A DNA stretch of 64,000 nt, from the NCBI RefSeq assembly GCF_024347215.1, contig NZ_AP025282.1, positions 3,100,001 to 3,164,000 of the forward strand, in the 5' to 3' direction. The notes beneath the pieces were generated by a model. It worked only from the letters and a program-made list of their open reading frames with translations. It ran no database searches and had not been told where the DNA came from. This document shows, piece by piece, positions 18,046 to 25,943 of this stretch (position 1 is its first letter; each line of letters opens with the position of its first letter). This stretch comes from Aliamphritea ceti (lineage in GTDB: Bacteria > Pseudomonadota > Gammaproteobacteria > Pseudomonadales > Balneatricaceae). The translations under genes and the position numbers were made by a program.

Positions 18046-19098
18046 TTACTTCACCATCTGGCTGGAGAAATCCAGCATACGCTGCAAAGGCTTACGGGCA
18101 TCATCAAGTAAAGCATCATCAACGATTACTTCATCAGAACCGTTTTCTAATGCGCTCAATACATTTTCAAGACCATTCATTGCCATCCAGGGACAGTGTG
18201 CGCAACTACGACAAGTAGCACCAGAACCGCCGGTAGGTGCTTCGATAAACTCTTTATCCGGAGCAACCTGACGCATTTTGTAGAAGATGGCTTTGTCTGT
18301 CGCAACAATGAACTGCTTATTCGGCAAATCACGTGCAGCATTGATAATCTGAGTAGTAGAGCCCACTACGTCTGCAATCTGAACCACCGGATCCGGTGAC
18401 TCAGGATGGACCAATACCGCCGCATCAGGATAAACCTGTTTCATATCCAGTAAACGCTGCGCTTTGAACTCTTCATGCACTATGCAGGAAGAATCCCACA
18501 TCAGCATTTCAATGCCCGTTTGCTTCTGAACGTACTCACCCAGATGCTTATCCGGTGCCCAGATAACTTTCTTACCCTGATCTGCCAAATGCTCAACAAC
18601 TTTCAGTGCAATCCCAGAGGTAACTACCCAGTCCGCACGGGCTTTAACTGCCGCTGATGTGTTGGCATACACAACAACTTCATGATCCGGATGAGCATCA
18701 CAGAATGCTGCGAATTCTTTTTCCGGACAACCAAGGTCCAGAGAACAAGTCGCTTCCAGTGTTGGCATCAGGACACGTTTTTCAGGATTAAGAATTTTGG
18801 CTGTCTCACCCATAAAACGCACACCAGCAACCAGCAGGGTTTTAGCCGGATGCTGATTACCAAAACGCGCCATTTCCAAAGAATCAGAAACGCAACCACC
18901 GGTCTCATCTGCCAGCTCCTGCAAGACTTCTTCTGTGTAGTAATGCGCGACAAGACAAGCATCTTTTTCAATCAGCAACTGCTTGATTCTGCGCTTATAT
19001 TCTTCCCGTGCAACCTGATCAACATCAACCGGCATGCGTTCGCGTGCAAGGTGTTCCTGGACCAGGATACGATCGTCTAATTCGTGTTTCGTTAGCAT
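18046..19098 (-). CDS. nadA: Quinolinate synthase
   Basis: NadA condenses iminoaspartate with dihydroxyacetone phosphate to quinolinate in NAD synthesis, using a 4Fe-4S cluster. The 350-residue protein has the three cluster cysteines Cys118 (ATCSLDLGC), Cys205 (DSSCIVHEE) and Cys302 (CAHCPWMAMN), spaced exactly as Cys113, 200 and 297 in E. coli. AHYYTEEVLQELAD and GVRFMGETAKILNPEK are further signatures. The ribosome site of the ATG at 19098 is weak. nadB is not in the window. The cytochrome c gene follows directly. Confidence 0.97.
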   Translation of the reverse strand: MLTKHELDDRILVQEHLARERMPVDVDQVAREEYKRRIKQLLIEKDACLVAHYYTEEVLQELADETGGCVSDSLEMARFGNQHPAKTLLVAGVRFMGETAKILNPEKRVLMPTLEATCSLDLGCPEKEFAAFCDAHPDHEVVVYANTSAAVKARADWVVTSGIALKVVEHLADQGKKVIWAPDKHLGEYVQKQTGIEMLMWDSSCIVHEEFKAQRLLDMKQVYPDAAVLVHPESPDPVVQIADVVGSTTQIINAARDLPNKQFIVATDKAIFYKMRQVAPDKEFIEAPTGGSGATCRSCAHCPWMAMNGLENVLSALENGSDEVIVDDALLDDARKPLQRMLDFSSQMVK

Positions 19099-19177
19099 TG
19101 TGTAGATCTTGTCATCAACACAGCTTTTACGCTGTAAGTGGGGGTCTAGTTTCTTAAGCTGCGGAGTATAGCATTGT

Positions 19178-19203
19178 TGCCGGTGCTTTTGGCATCACCG
19201 GCA
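19178..19203. repeat. 8-bp hairpin between nadA and queC
   Basis: TGCCGGTG pairs perfectly with CACCGGCA over a 10-nt loop. It lies 20 nt after the queC stop. Neither strand has a T-run, so it is either a weak terminator or an mRNA end-protecting hairpin. Confidence 0.5.
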
Positions 19204-19222
19204 CACTCCAGTCAACTGAAGC

Positions 19223-19906
19223 TTATGACTGGTAACGGGTAGGGTCTGCAACACCGGCATCAACAAAACCTTTCGCCCGGATACGGCAGCTATCACACTC
19301 CCGGCAGGCCCGGCCCTGATCATCCGCCTGGTAACAGGAAACGCTCAGCGCATAGTCAACACCAAGGCGGTTACCTTCAGCAATGATCTGTGACTTAGTC
19401 AGGTCGATCAGAGGCGTCATTATCTCAATGCCATCGCCTTCTACACCTGCTTTGGTTGCCAAGTTAGCCATGGCTTCAAATGCCGCTATATACTCAGGAC
19501 GACAGTCCGGATAGCCCGAATAATCGACAGCGTTCACGCCGATTGAAATATACTTAGCTTCCAGAACTTCAGCCCAGGCCAGCGCCAACGACATGAAGAC
19601 GGTATTACGGGCCGGCACATAAGTAACCGGAATCCCTTCTTCTTCCCCGACCGGCATATCGATTGTTTCATCGGTTAACGCCGAACCGCCAAAGTCTTCA
19701 AGATGCAGACGTACAACCTTATGATCTGCAACCTGCATCTGGGCAGCAATCTGCTTAGCTGCATTCAGTTCAGTCTGGGAACGCTGGCCATAATCAAAGC
19801 TCAGTACATAACACTCATAACCAGCTTCCTGAGCCATTGCCAAAGCAGTTACTGAATCCAGGCCACCGGACAACAGCACTACAGCTTTCTTTGAAGAAGT
19901 ATTCAT
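19223..19906 (-). CDS. queC: 7-cyano-7-deazaguanine (preQ0) synthase
   Basis: QueC converts 7-carboxy-7-deazaguanine to preQ0 with ATP and ammonia, in queuosine biosynthesis. The 227-residue protein has the PP-loop LLSGGLDSVTAL (residues 11-22) and the zinc site Cys191, Cys201, Cys204 and Cys207 (CYQADDQGRACRECDSC). It follows cpoB by 49 nt on the same strand. In many relatives queE lies between cpoB and queC; here it is absent. Confidence 0.97.
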   Translation of the reverse strand: MNTSSKKAVVLLSGGLDSVTALAMAQEAGYECYVLSFDYGQRSQTELNAAKQIAAQMQVADHKVVRLHLEDFGGSALTDETIDMPVGEEEGIPVTYVPARNTVFMSLALAWAEVLEAKYISIGVNAVDYSGYPDCRPEYIAAFEAMANLATKAGVEGDGIEIMTPLIDLTKSQIIAEGNRLGVDYALSVSCYQADDQGRACRECDSCRIRAKGFVDAGVADPTRYQS

Positions 19907-19955
19907 AATTAGTCTGTCACTGGCAGCCTGTACAGACTGCCATCATTGAAGTTTT

Positions 19956-20714
19956 TTACTTAAGATGATCCTGCGCCAGATTGGCTGCAGAGGATCCGGG
20001 ATACTGAGCAACGGTTTGCTCAAAATACGCTTTTGCCTGTGCTACATCGCCTTGCTGCTTATAGATCACACCCAGCTTATAACTGGCATCGGCAGCTTTA
20101 CGGTGCTTGGCAAAATTATCGACAACATACTGAAATGCCTGCTTTGCAGGTTCAATATTTTGTTGTGCAAGATTAACCTCACCCAGCCAGTAATAAGCAT
20201 TCGCTAAACGCGGACTGGAAGGATAAGTATTAATAAATGAATCAAAGGCACTAAGCGCTGCGTCGTAATCTTTATTACGCACTAACGCAAAAGCAGCTTG
20301 GTAAGCTTCAACATCGGTAACCTGCGTTGTAGTCGCTGGCTCCGTTCCACTCGTGTTTGATGAATCAGTAAGAGTAGTATCTGTCGCAGGAGTCTGACTG
20401 CCATTTGCTACAGGAGCACCCTGCTGAATATCGGCAATACGTCGGTCAAGATCACGGTATCGATCACGTGAATCTCGCTCCATTCGCTTAATCTTATGCT
20501 GCTGCTGTTCCACCATCCCCCGTAAAGACTGAACTTCACGCTGGAGCTGTTCAAGCAGCTGAAGAATATCGCCATTAGCAGCGCTATTCGAAGAAAAATT
20601 ATTGGCTGCCCCTTCCTGAACCTGTAGTTCAATAACCGGGACGGGGTCTGCAGCGAAAGCGCTGGTGCTAGAAAGCACCAACGCCATAGCAGTAACTGAA
20701 CATGCTTTAATCAT
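19956..20714 (-). CDS. cpoB: Cell division coordinator CpoB (YbgF), TPR protein
   Basis: CpoB is a periplasmic protein that couples outer-membrane constriction by Tol-Pal to septal peptidoglycan synthesis by PBP1B. The 252 residues start with a signal peptide cleaved after SAFA (about residue 21), then a coiled-coil trimerisation helix (about 45-92, ILQLLEQLQREVQSLRGMVEQ), a Thr/Ser-rich linker (about 100-130) and TPR repeats with YPSSPRLANAYYWLGEV and HRKAADASYKLGV. An AGGTAAG ribosome site precedes the ATG. It is the last tol-operon gene. Confidence 0.95.
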   Translation of the reverse strand: MIKACSVTAMALVLSSTSAFAADPVPVIELQVQEGAANNFSSNSAANGDILQLLEQLQREVQSLRGMVEQQQHKIKRMERDSRDRYRDLDRRIADIQQGAPVANGSQTPATDTTLTDSSNTSGTEPATTTQVTDVEAYQAAFALVRNKDYDAALSAFDSFINTYPSSPRLANAYYWLGEVNLAQQNIEPAKQAFQYVVDNFAKHRKAADASYKLGVIYKQQGDVAQAKAYFEQTVAQYPGSSAANLAQDHLK

Positions 20715-20734
20715 GTGTTATTGCTTACCTACGC

Positions 20735-21238
20735 TTAGTAAGTCAGAACAGCACGACGGTTCTGAGCCCATGCAGATGGGTTATTACCCACAACTGCTGG
20801 CTTTTCTTCACCGTAGCTGATTACTTCGATCTGACTGCTGGACACGCCATTGATAGTCAGAACACGGGCAGCTGCTTTAGCACGCTTCTCGCCCAGTGCG
20901 ATGTTGTACTCACGGGTACCGCGATCATCCGCGTGACCTGCCAGCTTAACTTTTGCAGATGGGTTAGCCGCCAGGTATTTAGCGTGGCCACGCAGTGCAG
21001 CAGCTGCTTCAGGCTTCAGAGTGTACTGATCGAAGTCGAAGTAGAATACTTTGTCCAGGCTCTTAACCTGATCCATTGCGTTACCAGAAACCTGAGAGCT
21101 AGTAGTGCTGGTAGTAGACGTAGTACTGGTATCGCCAGCTGCGCCTTCTGTAGTATTTTGAGATGTGGTGCTACAACCGGCAGCCCATACCACGGTCAGC
21201 GCTAAAGCAACTGCTTTGCTGATAGTCTTAGCTTGCAT
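20735..21238 (-). CDS. pal: Peptidoglycan-associated lipoprotein Pal
   Basis: Pal is an outer-membrane lipoprotein that binds peptidoglycan and the TolB propeller. The 167 residues contain a signal with lipobox WAAGC, a low-complexity Thr/Ser linker (about residues 36-50), and an OmpA-like domain with FYFDFDQYTLKPEAAAAL, GHADDRGTREYN and EVISYGEEKP. Arg and Asp of the OmpA peptidoglycan-binding motif are present. AGGAG lies 6 nt before the ATG. A 324-nt gap upstream suggests that pal-cpoB may have their own promoter besides readthrough from tolB. Confidence 0.97.
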   Translation of the reverse strand: MQAKTISKAVALALTVVWAAGCSTTSQNTTEGAAGDTSTTSTTSTTSSQVSGNAMDQVKSLDKVFYFDFDQYTLKPEAAAALRGHAKYLAANPSAKVKLAGHADDRGTREYNIALGEKRAKAAARVLTINGVSSSQIEVISYGEEKPAVVGNNPSAWAQNRRAVLTY

Positions 21239-21562
21239 TGACGACTCCTAAAGTTTTTCTAACTGGTTCATACTGAACCGAAAATTAATGCAACAAGTGG
21301 TTGCCTAAATTAAAGCTTGCCAGCCATGAATGCAACAATTTTGCCTCAACTACACTGGCTTTACACAAGTCCTGTGTGTGCATTTTGCGACGATCACTGG
21401 AAATTTGGCATGATCTTTTCCGCATTAAGCACAGAACTGCATATTCTAAGTAGTTCCTGTAAGAGTTCAATAGTAAGGCAAGTCTTTATTGTCCTGCACT
21501 TACAACTGCTTACATAAAACCGGTAAAGCTGTCCGCAGAACAGACAGCTCTTTTAAAACACA
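21239..21562 (-). other. tolB-pal intergenic region with hairpin
   Basis: This 324-nt gap is unusually long for the tol operon. Near its tolB end lies an inverted repeat AGCTGTC (21527-21533) and GACAGCT (21543-21549) with a 9-nt loop, which could be a partial terminator or attenuator after tolB. I found no believable ORF. A separate pal promoter is likely but not resolved. Confidence 0.45.
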
Positions 21563-22861
21563 TTAGTTAAGGAACGGCGACCAGGCCGGTTCGCGAACAT
21601 CACCGCTATCCGACGGCAAACGGAACTTAACATTACCATCCAGAGAAACCGCTCCTAATACACCCCGGCCTCCTGCCTGGGTTGCATACATTACAATACT
21701 GCCGTTTGGTGCAATCGTCGGTGATTCATCCATTGCTGTTTGAGTCAGTAAATCCAGACGGCCTGTCTGTAAGTCCTGAACAGCAATATGGAATGAACCG
21801 CCCTGCTGATGCACCATAGTCAAAAAACGACCATCCTGAGTCAGACGACCACGGGCATTATAACTCCCTTCAAACGTCAGACGGGTAATATCGCCACTCG
21901 GCAAATACACCTGGTAAATCTGTGGCTGGCCACCACGGTCTGAAGTAAAGATCAATGATTGACCATCAGGTGTCCAGGAAGGTTCCGTATCAATACCAAA
22001 ATGATGTGTTACACGGTTCAAACGACGCTGTACCAGATCCAGAACATACACTTCCGGATTACCATCTTTTGAAAGCACTAATGCTAATTTATTTCCATCG
22101 GGCGACCATGCAGGCGCACCGTTCAGTCCGGAGAACGACTGCACTTTCTCACGACGACCAGAAGACAAATACTGAATGTAAATAGCCGGACGTCCTGTCT
22201 CGAAAGACACATAGGCTAACTTAGTACCATCACGGGACCAGGTTGGCGACATAATAGGCTCATCAGACTGAAGAATTGTACGGGGCCCGAAACCATCAGC
22301 ATCCGCCAGTTGAAGCTTATAGTCATAAACCCCGGAACGGACTAAATCTGCTGTTACATAAACTATTCGGGTTGAAAAAGCGCCGCGGTTACCGGTTAGG
22401 GTTTCATAAATTTTGTCACTTATATAATGTGCAACAGCCCGTAAATTAGAGAAGTTAGCATTAACCACTTCACCTAATACCCGTTCTTCTTTCAGCACAT
22501 CAAACATTTCAACAGCAACTTCAAGGTTACCGTCAACCTGCGGGCTGATCCGACCAATAACAAGAAAGTCTGTACCAGACACACGCCAGTCACGGAAGAA
22601 CACACCGGACCGCTCTGACGGAAAGCTCAGCATATTATCCTGCGACATTAATGAAAATAAACCCGTTGTTTTCAGGTCATTGGTCACAATCGCGGCAACA
22701 TCCTGCGGTAAGGCTGTTGTACCGTTCCAGGCGAATGGCACGACTGCCACAGGTGTTGGCTCGTCAAGACCTTTAGTGATTTCAATGGTTAATTCAGCCC
22801 TGGCAAGTAAACTGAAAAAGAGCGCGCATACCATTACTGCGCCGGACAACATTCTGTTCAT
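21563..22861 (-). CDS. tolB: Tol-Pal system beta-propeller protein TolB
   Basis: TolB is the periplasmic propeller that shuttles between Pal and TolA. The 432 residues have a signal peptide ending in LLARA (residue 22), an N-terminal alpha/beta domain, and repeated propeller blades with SPTWSRDGTKLAYVSFE, APAWSPDGNKLALVLS and EPSWTPDGQSLIFTSDRGG. Its ATG overlaps the tolA stop as ATGA. The length matches E. coli TolB (430). Confidence 0.98.
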   Translation of the reverse strand: MNRMLSGAVMVCALFFSLLARAELTIEITKGLDEPTPVAVVPFAWNGTTALPQDVAAIVTNDLKTTGLFSLMSQDNMLSFPSERSGVFFRDWRVSGTDFLVIGRISPQVDGNLEVAVEMFDVLKEERVLGEVVNANFSNLRAVAHYISDKIYETLTGNRGAFSTRIVYVTADLVRSGVYDYKLQLADADGFGPRTILQSDEPIMSPTWSRDGTKLAYVSFETGRPAIYIQYLSSGRREKVQSFSGLNGAPAWSPDGNKLALVLSKDGNPEVYVLDLVQRRLNRVTHHFGIDTEPSWTPDGQSLIFTSDRGGQPQIYQVYLPSGDITRLTFEGSYNARGRLTQDGRFLTMVHQQGGSFHIAVQDLQTGRLDLLTQTAMDESPTIAPNGSIVMYATQAGGRGVLGAVSLDGNVKFRLPSDSGDVREPAWSPFLN

Positions 22862-23940
22862 TGACGAAGATCCTCAGGCTTAAATAACAATTCAAATTTT
22901 CTAAATTTCCGATCAAATAAAACTGACTGCATATTTTGTAGTTGATCAAACCTTTCAACGCGCTTCACAGCACGAACAGCACTTTCATCAAACAAAGAGT
23001 CACCACTGGACCGCTTCACATAGACATTATCCACTTCTCCAGTAGGGAATAGATGAATAGTCAACGTCACCTGCATTCCATTACGGGCATTCGGCGGACG
23101 ACTCCAGCGGCTTTCAATTTCATTTTTAATATACGCTGTATAGCTGTTGACGCTAGCCTCATCAGCCATTTCCTGCGCTATACGTTCTTCTTCTGCAATT
23201 TCTGCATCAATTGCGGCCTGAATTTCCCGCTCACGCGCCGCATCTTTCTTAGCCTGCTCAGCTTTTTTGCGCTCAGCTTCTTGTTTAGCTTTTTCGGCCT
23301 TTTTACGCGCAGCTTCTTGCTTAGCTTTTTCAGCTTTCTTACGCTCAGCTTCCTGTTTAGCTTTCTCTGCTTTCTTACGTTCAGCTTCTTTCTTGACTGC
23401 TTCGGCTTTTTTACGCTCAGCGTCTTTTTTAGCTTTCTCTAACTTCTTACGTTCAGCTTCTTTCTTTGCTTGCTCAGCCTTCTTGCGCGCATTTTCCTTT
23501 TTAACTGCTTCAGCTTTCTTACGCTCAGCTTCTTTCTTTACTGCCTCAGCTTTTTTACGTTCAGCTTCTTGTTTCGCTTCTGCAGCTTTCTTACGCTCAG
23601 CTTCTTTCTTTATTTCTTCAGCCTTTTTGCGTTCAGTTTCTTTCTTTTCCTGTTCCGCTTTCTGCTGCTCAGCTTTCTTACGTTCAGCTTCTTGCTTTGC
23701 TGCTTCAGCTTTTTTGCGCTCAGCTTCTTTCTTACGTGCTTCTTCCTGCTTACGTTTGGTTTCCTGAGTGCTGGCCTTACTTTTCGCGCTCAGGTCGACA
23801 ATCGTTGCCTTAACGTGCCTAGGTGTCGCTCTTTGTTCTTCGTCAGCATGGCCAAACCACGAGTTAAACAACAAAGTCAGCACAACTGCATGTAAAGAAA
23901 CAGCGAGGAATGTAGGAATTATATAAGATCGGGAATTCAC
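22858..23940 (-). CDS. tolA: Tol-Pal system protein TolA
   Basis: TolA spans the periplasm and links TolQR to TolB/Pal. The 360 residues comprise an inner-membrane helix (about 7-27, IIPTFLAVSLHAVVLTLLFNS), a very long charged helix of repeated AERKKAE units (about 65-245), and the globular C-terminal domain with SRWSRPPNARNGMQVTL and LFPTGEVDNVYV. The start codon is GTG at 23940, 7 nt after the tolR stop; no nearby ATG is in frame. The plus strand opposite carries long spurious frames because of the repeats. Confidence 0.96.
   Translation of the reverse strand: MNSRSYIIPTFLAVSLHAVVLTLLFNSWFGHADEEQRATPRHVKATIVDLSAKSKASTQETKRKQEEARKKEAERKKAEAAKQEAERKKAEQQKAEQEKKETERKKAEEIKKEAERKKAAEAKQEAERKKAEAVKKEAERKKAEAVKKENARKKAEQAKKEAERKKLEKAKKDAERKKAEAVKKEAERKKAEKAKQEAERKKAEKAKQEAARKKAEKAKQEAERKKAEQAKKDAAREREIQAAIDAEIAEEERIAQEMADEASVNSYTAYIKNEIESRWSRPPNARNGMQVTLTIHLFPTGEVDNVYVKRSSGDSLFDESAVRAVKRVERFDQLQNMQSVLFDRKFRKFELLFKPEDLRQ
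23236..23733 (-). repeat. Degenerate 36-bp (12-residue) repeat in tolA
   Basis: TolA residues about 70-235 are about 14 copies of a 12-residue unit close to KKEAERKKAEAV, with Q/K, A/V and D/E exchanges, one shortened and irregular copy near residue 92-104, and one N for E. The nucleotide repeats are diverged at third positions, so the array is old rather than a recent tandem expansion. Confidence 0.85.
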
Positions 23941-23947
23941 AATTGCG

Positions 23948-24364
23948 TTACTCAGTCACCAGCCCGACACTCGGAGCACCTGCCTGCTGCAACAGGGTCA
24001 TCAGCATTACAACCGCTTCATAATCGACACCCTTATCACCTCTGACAAGCAAAAGTTTCTTAGGGTTCGTCGCTAACACCTTACTGATCCGCTCAAATAC
24101 TACATCTTCACTAACAGCTTCGGATGGATCGCCGCCAACATCAATGTAATAGTTACCGTCCTTATCAACGGTTACGATAACTGGCTCGTTGTCCTGTGTA
24201 TCAACCGGATCAGCTCCGGCCTGAGGTAACTCTACATTCACCCCCTGCGTTAGCATTGGCGCTGTAATCATAAAAATAACCAACAGCACCATCATGACGT
24301 CAATATACGGAACAACGTTAATCTCTGCGTTAAGCTTACGCTTTTTTTTCTGGCGTCTGATCAT
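23948..24364 (-). CDS. tolR: Tol-Pal system protein TolR
   Basis: TolR with TolQ forms the proton-driven motor energising TolA. The 138-residue ExbD-like protein has a basic N terminus (MIRRQKKKRKL), then a membrane helix starting NVVPYIDVMMVLLVIFMI (about residues 16-33) that contains the essential Asp at about 22, then a small periplasmic domain. It lies 12 nt after tolQ and 7 nt before tolA. Confidence 0.97.
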   Translation of the reverse strand: MIRRQKKKRKLNAEINVVPYIDVMMVLLVIFMITAPMLTQGVNVELPQAGADPVDTQDNEPVIVTVDKDGNYYIDVGGDPSEAVSEDVVFERISKVLATNPKKLLLVRGDKGVDYEAVVMLMTLLQQAGAPSVGLVTE

Positions 24365-24376
24365 AACAGTTATCGC

Positions 24377-25057
24377 TTATTGTCCCGCGTGTGCACGACG
24401 GTGCAACACACTGGAAAATTCATCAGCAAAGGTTTCGTAGCTATTCATCAGTGTTTCTGTTTGTGCAGAATAACGGTTATAAGCAATTACTGCCGGAATT
24501 GCGGCAAACAAACCAATAGCTGTAGCAATCAATGCTTCAGAAATACCCGGTGCAACTGAAGCCAGTGTCGCCTGATGCACATTCGCTAAACCGCGGAATG
24601 AATTCATAATTCCCCAAACGGTACCAAATAGCCCAATATAAGGACTGGTAGAACCGACTGTAGCCAGGAAAGGTAAATTCGTTTCCAGACGCTCTTCTTC
24701 ACGGGCTAACGCAACCCGCATACTGCGCTGCGCACCATCCATTACAGCATCGGCATCAACACCCGGCTGTTGATTCAGGCGGGTAAATTCTTTAATGCCT
24801 GCCCGAAAGATATTCTCAGCGCCATTATCAGCATCAGGTGAATGATTTACTTCCCTAAATAGCTGGCTTAGGTCCATTCCAGACCAAAAGCGGTCTTCAA
24901 AATAACGCAGTTTTTGTTTTGCCTGGCGTAAAACAGCATGACGTTGAAAAATCATTACCCAGGAAACAACCGATGCAAGCAACAGCAGTAACATTACCAA
25001 CTGAACCACAACGCTGGCATTTACCACCAGACTCCAGATCGACATTTTATCCGGCAC
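24377..25057 (-). CDS. tolQ: Tol-Pal system protein TolQ
   Basis: TolQ is the ExbB/MotA-like stator protein with three membrane helices (about residues 10-32, 133-155 and 170-192). TVGSTSPYIGLFGTVWGIMNSF and APGISEALIATAIGLFAAIPAVIAYN are the conserved helix 2 and 3 regions, including the Thr residues lining the proton path. A GTG at 25057 with AGAGGT 7 nt upstream is the best start; the ATG four codons on (25045) is an alternative. The usual ybgC gene is not found upstream. Confidence 0.96.
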   Translation of the reverse strand: MPDKMSIWSLVVNASVVVQLVMLLLLLASVVSWVMIFQRHAVLRQAKQKLRYFEDRFWSGMDLSQLFREVNHSPDADNGAENIFRAGIKEFTRLNQQPGVDADAVMDGAQRSMRVALAREEERLETNLPFLATVGSTSPYIGLFGTVWGIMNSFRGLANVHQATLASVAPGISEALIATAIGLFAAIPAVIAYNRYSAQTETLMNSYETFADEFSSVLHRRAHAGQ

Positions 25058-25384
25058 AGTCTGAACCTCTTCCGTTTGTGCAAAAAATTTTATTTAGCAT
25101 GAGATAGTAGCCGGATAAACAAGTAAAATCTTTATCTTTTTTACAAATTTCAATTATTTGGCTATTGATACAGCAGGCAATTTTCAGACAGGCTTATTAA
25201 GGCTACAGACCACCAAAGAACCATTGGCAATCAGCACACACCCTTCTTTTCTGACAAGATTTCCTGTCCAGAATTAAGCTCTTTCGACATCCCGCTGTCT
25301 GACTGACCCTACCGCATCTTGGCTTTCCCAATGCAGGCCATGAAAACAGACAGCAAGCTTGCCAGTAAGTTTATTTTTTCGATA
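25058..25384. other. tolQ upstream region
   Basis: About 330 nt between tolQ and the terminator of the DksA-like gene. It should hold the tol operon promoter. I see no ORF; in particular there is no ybgC remnant I can recognise. Confidence 0.4.
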
Positions 25385-25413
25385 AAAAAACCGGGTAAAA
25401 ACCCGGTTATTTA
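25382..25413 (-). terminator. Rho-independent terminator after the DksA-like gene
   Basis: On the minus strand AACCGGGT and ACCCGGTT form an 8-bp stem around TTTT, followed by a TTTTTTATC run. It separates the ruv-linked genes from the tol operon. Confidence 0.85.
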
Positions 25414-25435
25414 ATTTTGCATACAAGATCTGAAA

Positions 25436-25807
25436 TTAAGCCTCACAACTCGACTGACATCCGATACAAAGCACAGCGACCGGATTAGCCTTCAACCGGT
25501 TTAGCTCAATCACTTCACCACAGACTTCACACTCACCATATAAGCCGCTTTCAAGGCGTTGCAATGCATGCTCAGCAACACGCACCTCTTCTTCCAGCTT
25601 TTGGATATGCGCCAAAACCTCAACCCGGTGCGCACTGGCGTCAGCCTGCTCAGCCATATCCGCAAGCTGAGTTGTATCGACTACCGCCAATTCATTTTTT
25701 TGCTGTTCACGCTCCTGAGCAACATCTTCACGTAACTGCGCAATTAACTGCTGGATATCCTTTCTCAGATCAGCCAATTGTACTTGCGACAATTCACTGT
25801 TTTTCAT
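25436..25807 (-). CDS. DksA/TraR family zinc finger protein
   Basis: The family binds the secondary channel of RNA polymerase; DksA acts with ppGpp on stable RNA and amino acid promoters. The 123 residues hold a long alpha-helical hairpin (about 5-85) and a C4 zinc finger with Cys94, 97, 115 and 118 counted from the GTG at 25810 (CEVCGEVI and CIGCQSSC). The hairpin tip has DMAEQADAS, close to the DxxDxA motif of DksA but with Glu in place of the second Asp. GGAG lies 7 nt before GTG 25810 and 10 nt before ATG 25807, so the start is uncertain by one codon. It is shorter than true DksA (151), so it is a DksA-like paralogue. Confidence 0.85.
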   Translation of the reverse strand: MKNSELSQVQLADLRKDIQQLIAQLREDVAQEREQQKNELAVVDTTQLADMAEQADASAHRVEVLAHIQKLEEEVRVAEHALQRLESGLYGECEVCGEVIELNRLKANPVAVLCIGCQSSCEA

Positions 25808-25943
25808 CACATCTTTGCTCCGAATCCTTCGAATAGTGTCAGAGGCACGCCACTAGCCATCAATGGCCCGTCGGCAATTCGCACCACACGATTTAGTAAA
25901 GATGTAATTTTAAACTTTGATGAAAAACGCGCAATGACGCACA

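Noticed and set aside
23267..23767. 166-codon plus-strand frame opposite tolA
   Set aside because: It is a low-complexity mirror of the Lys/Ala/Glu repeats; tolA is secure on the minus strand.
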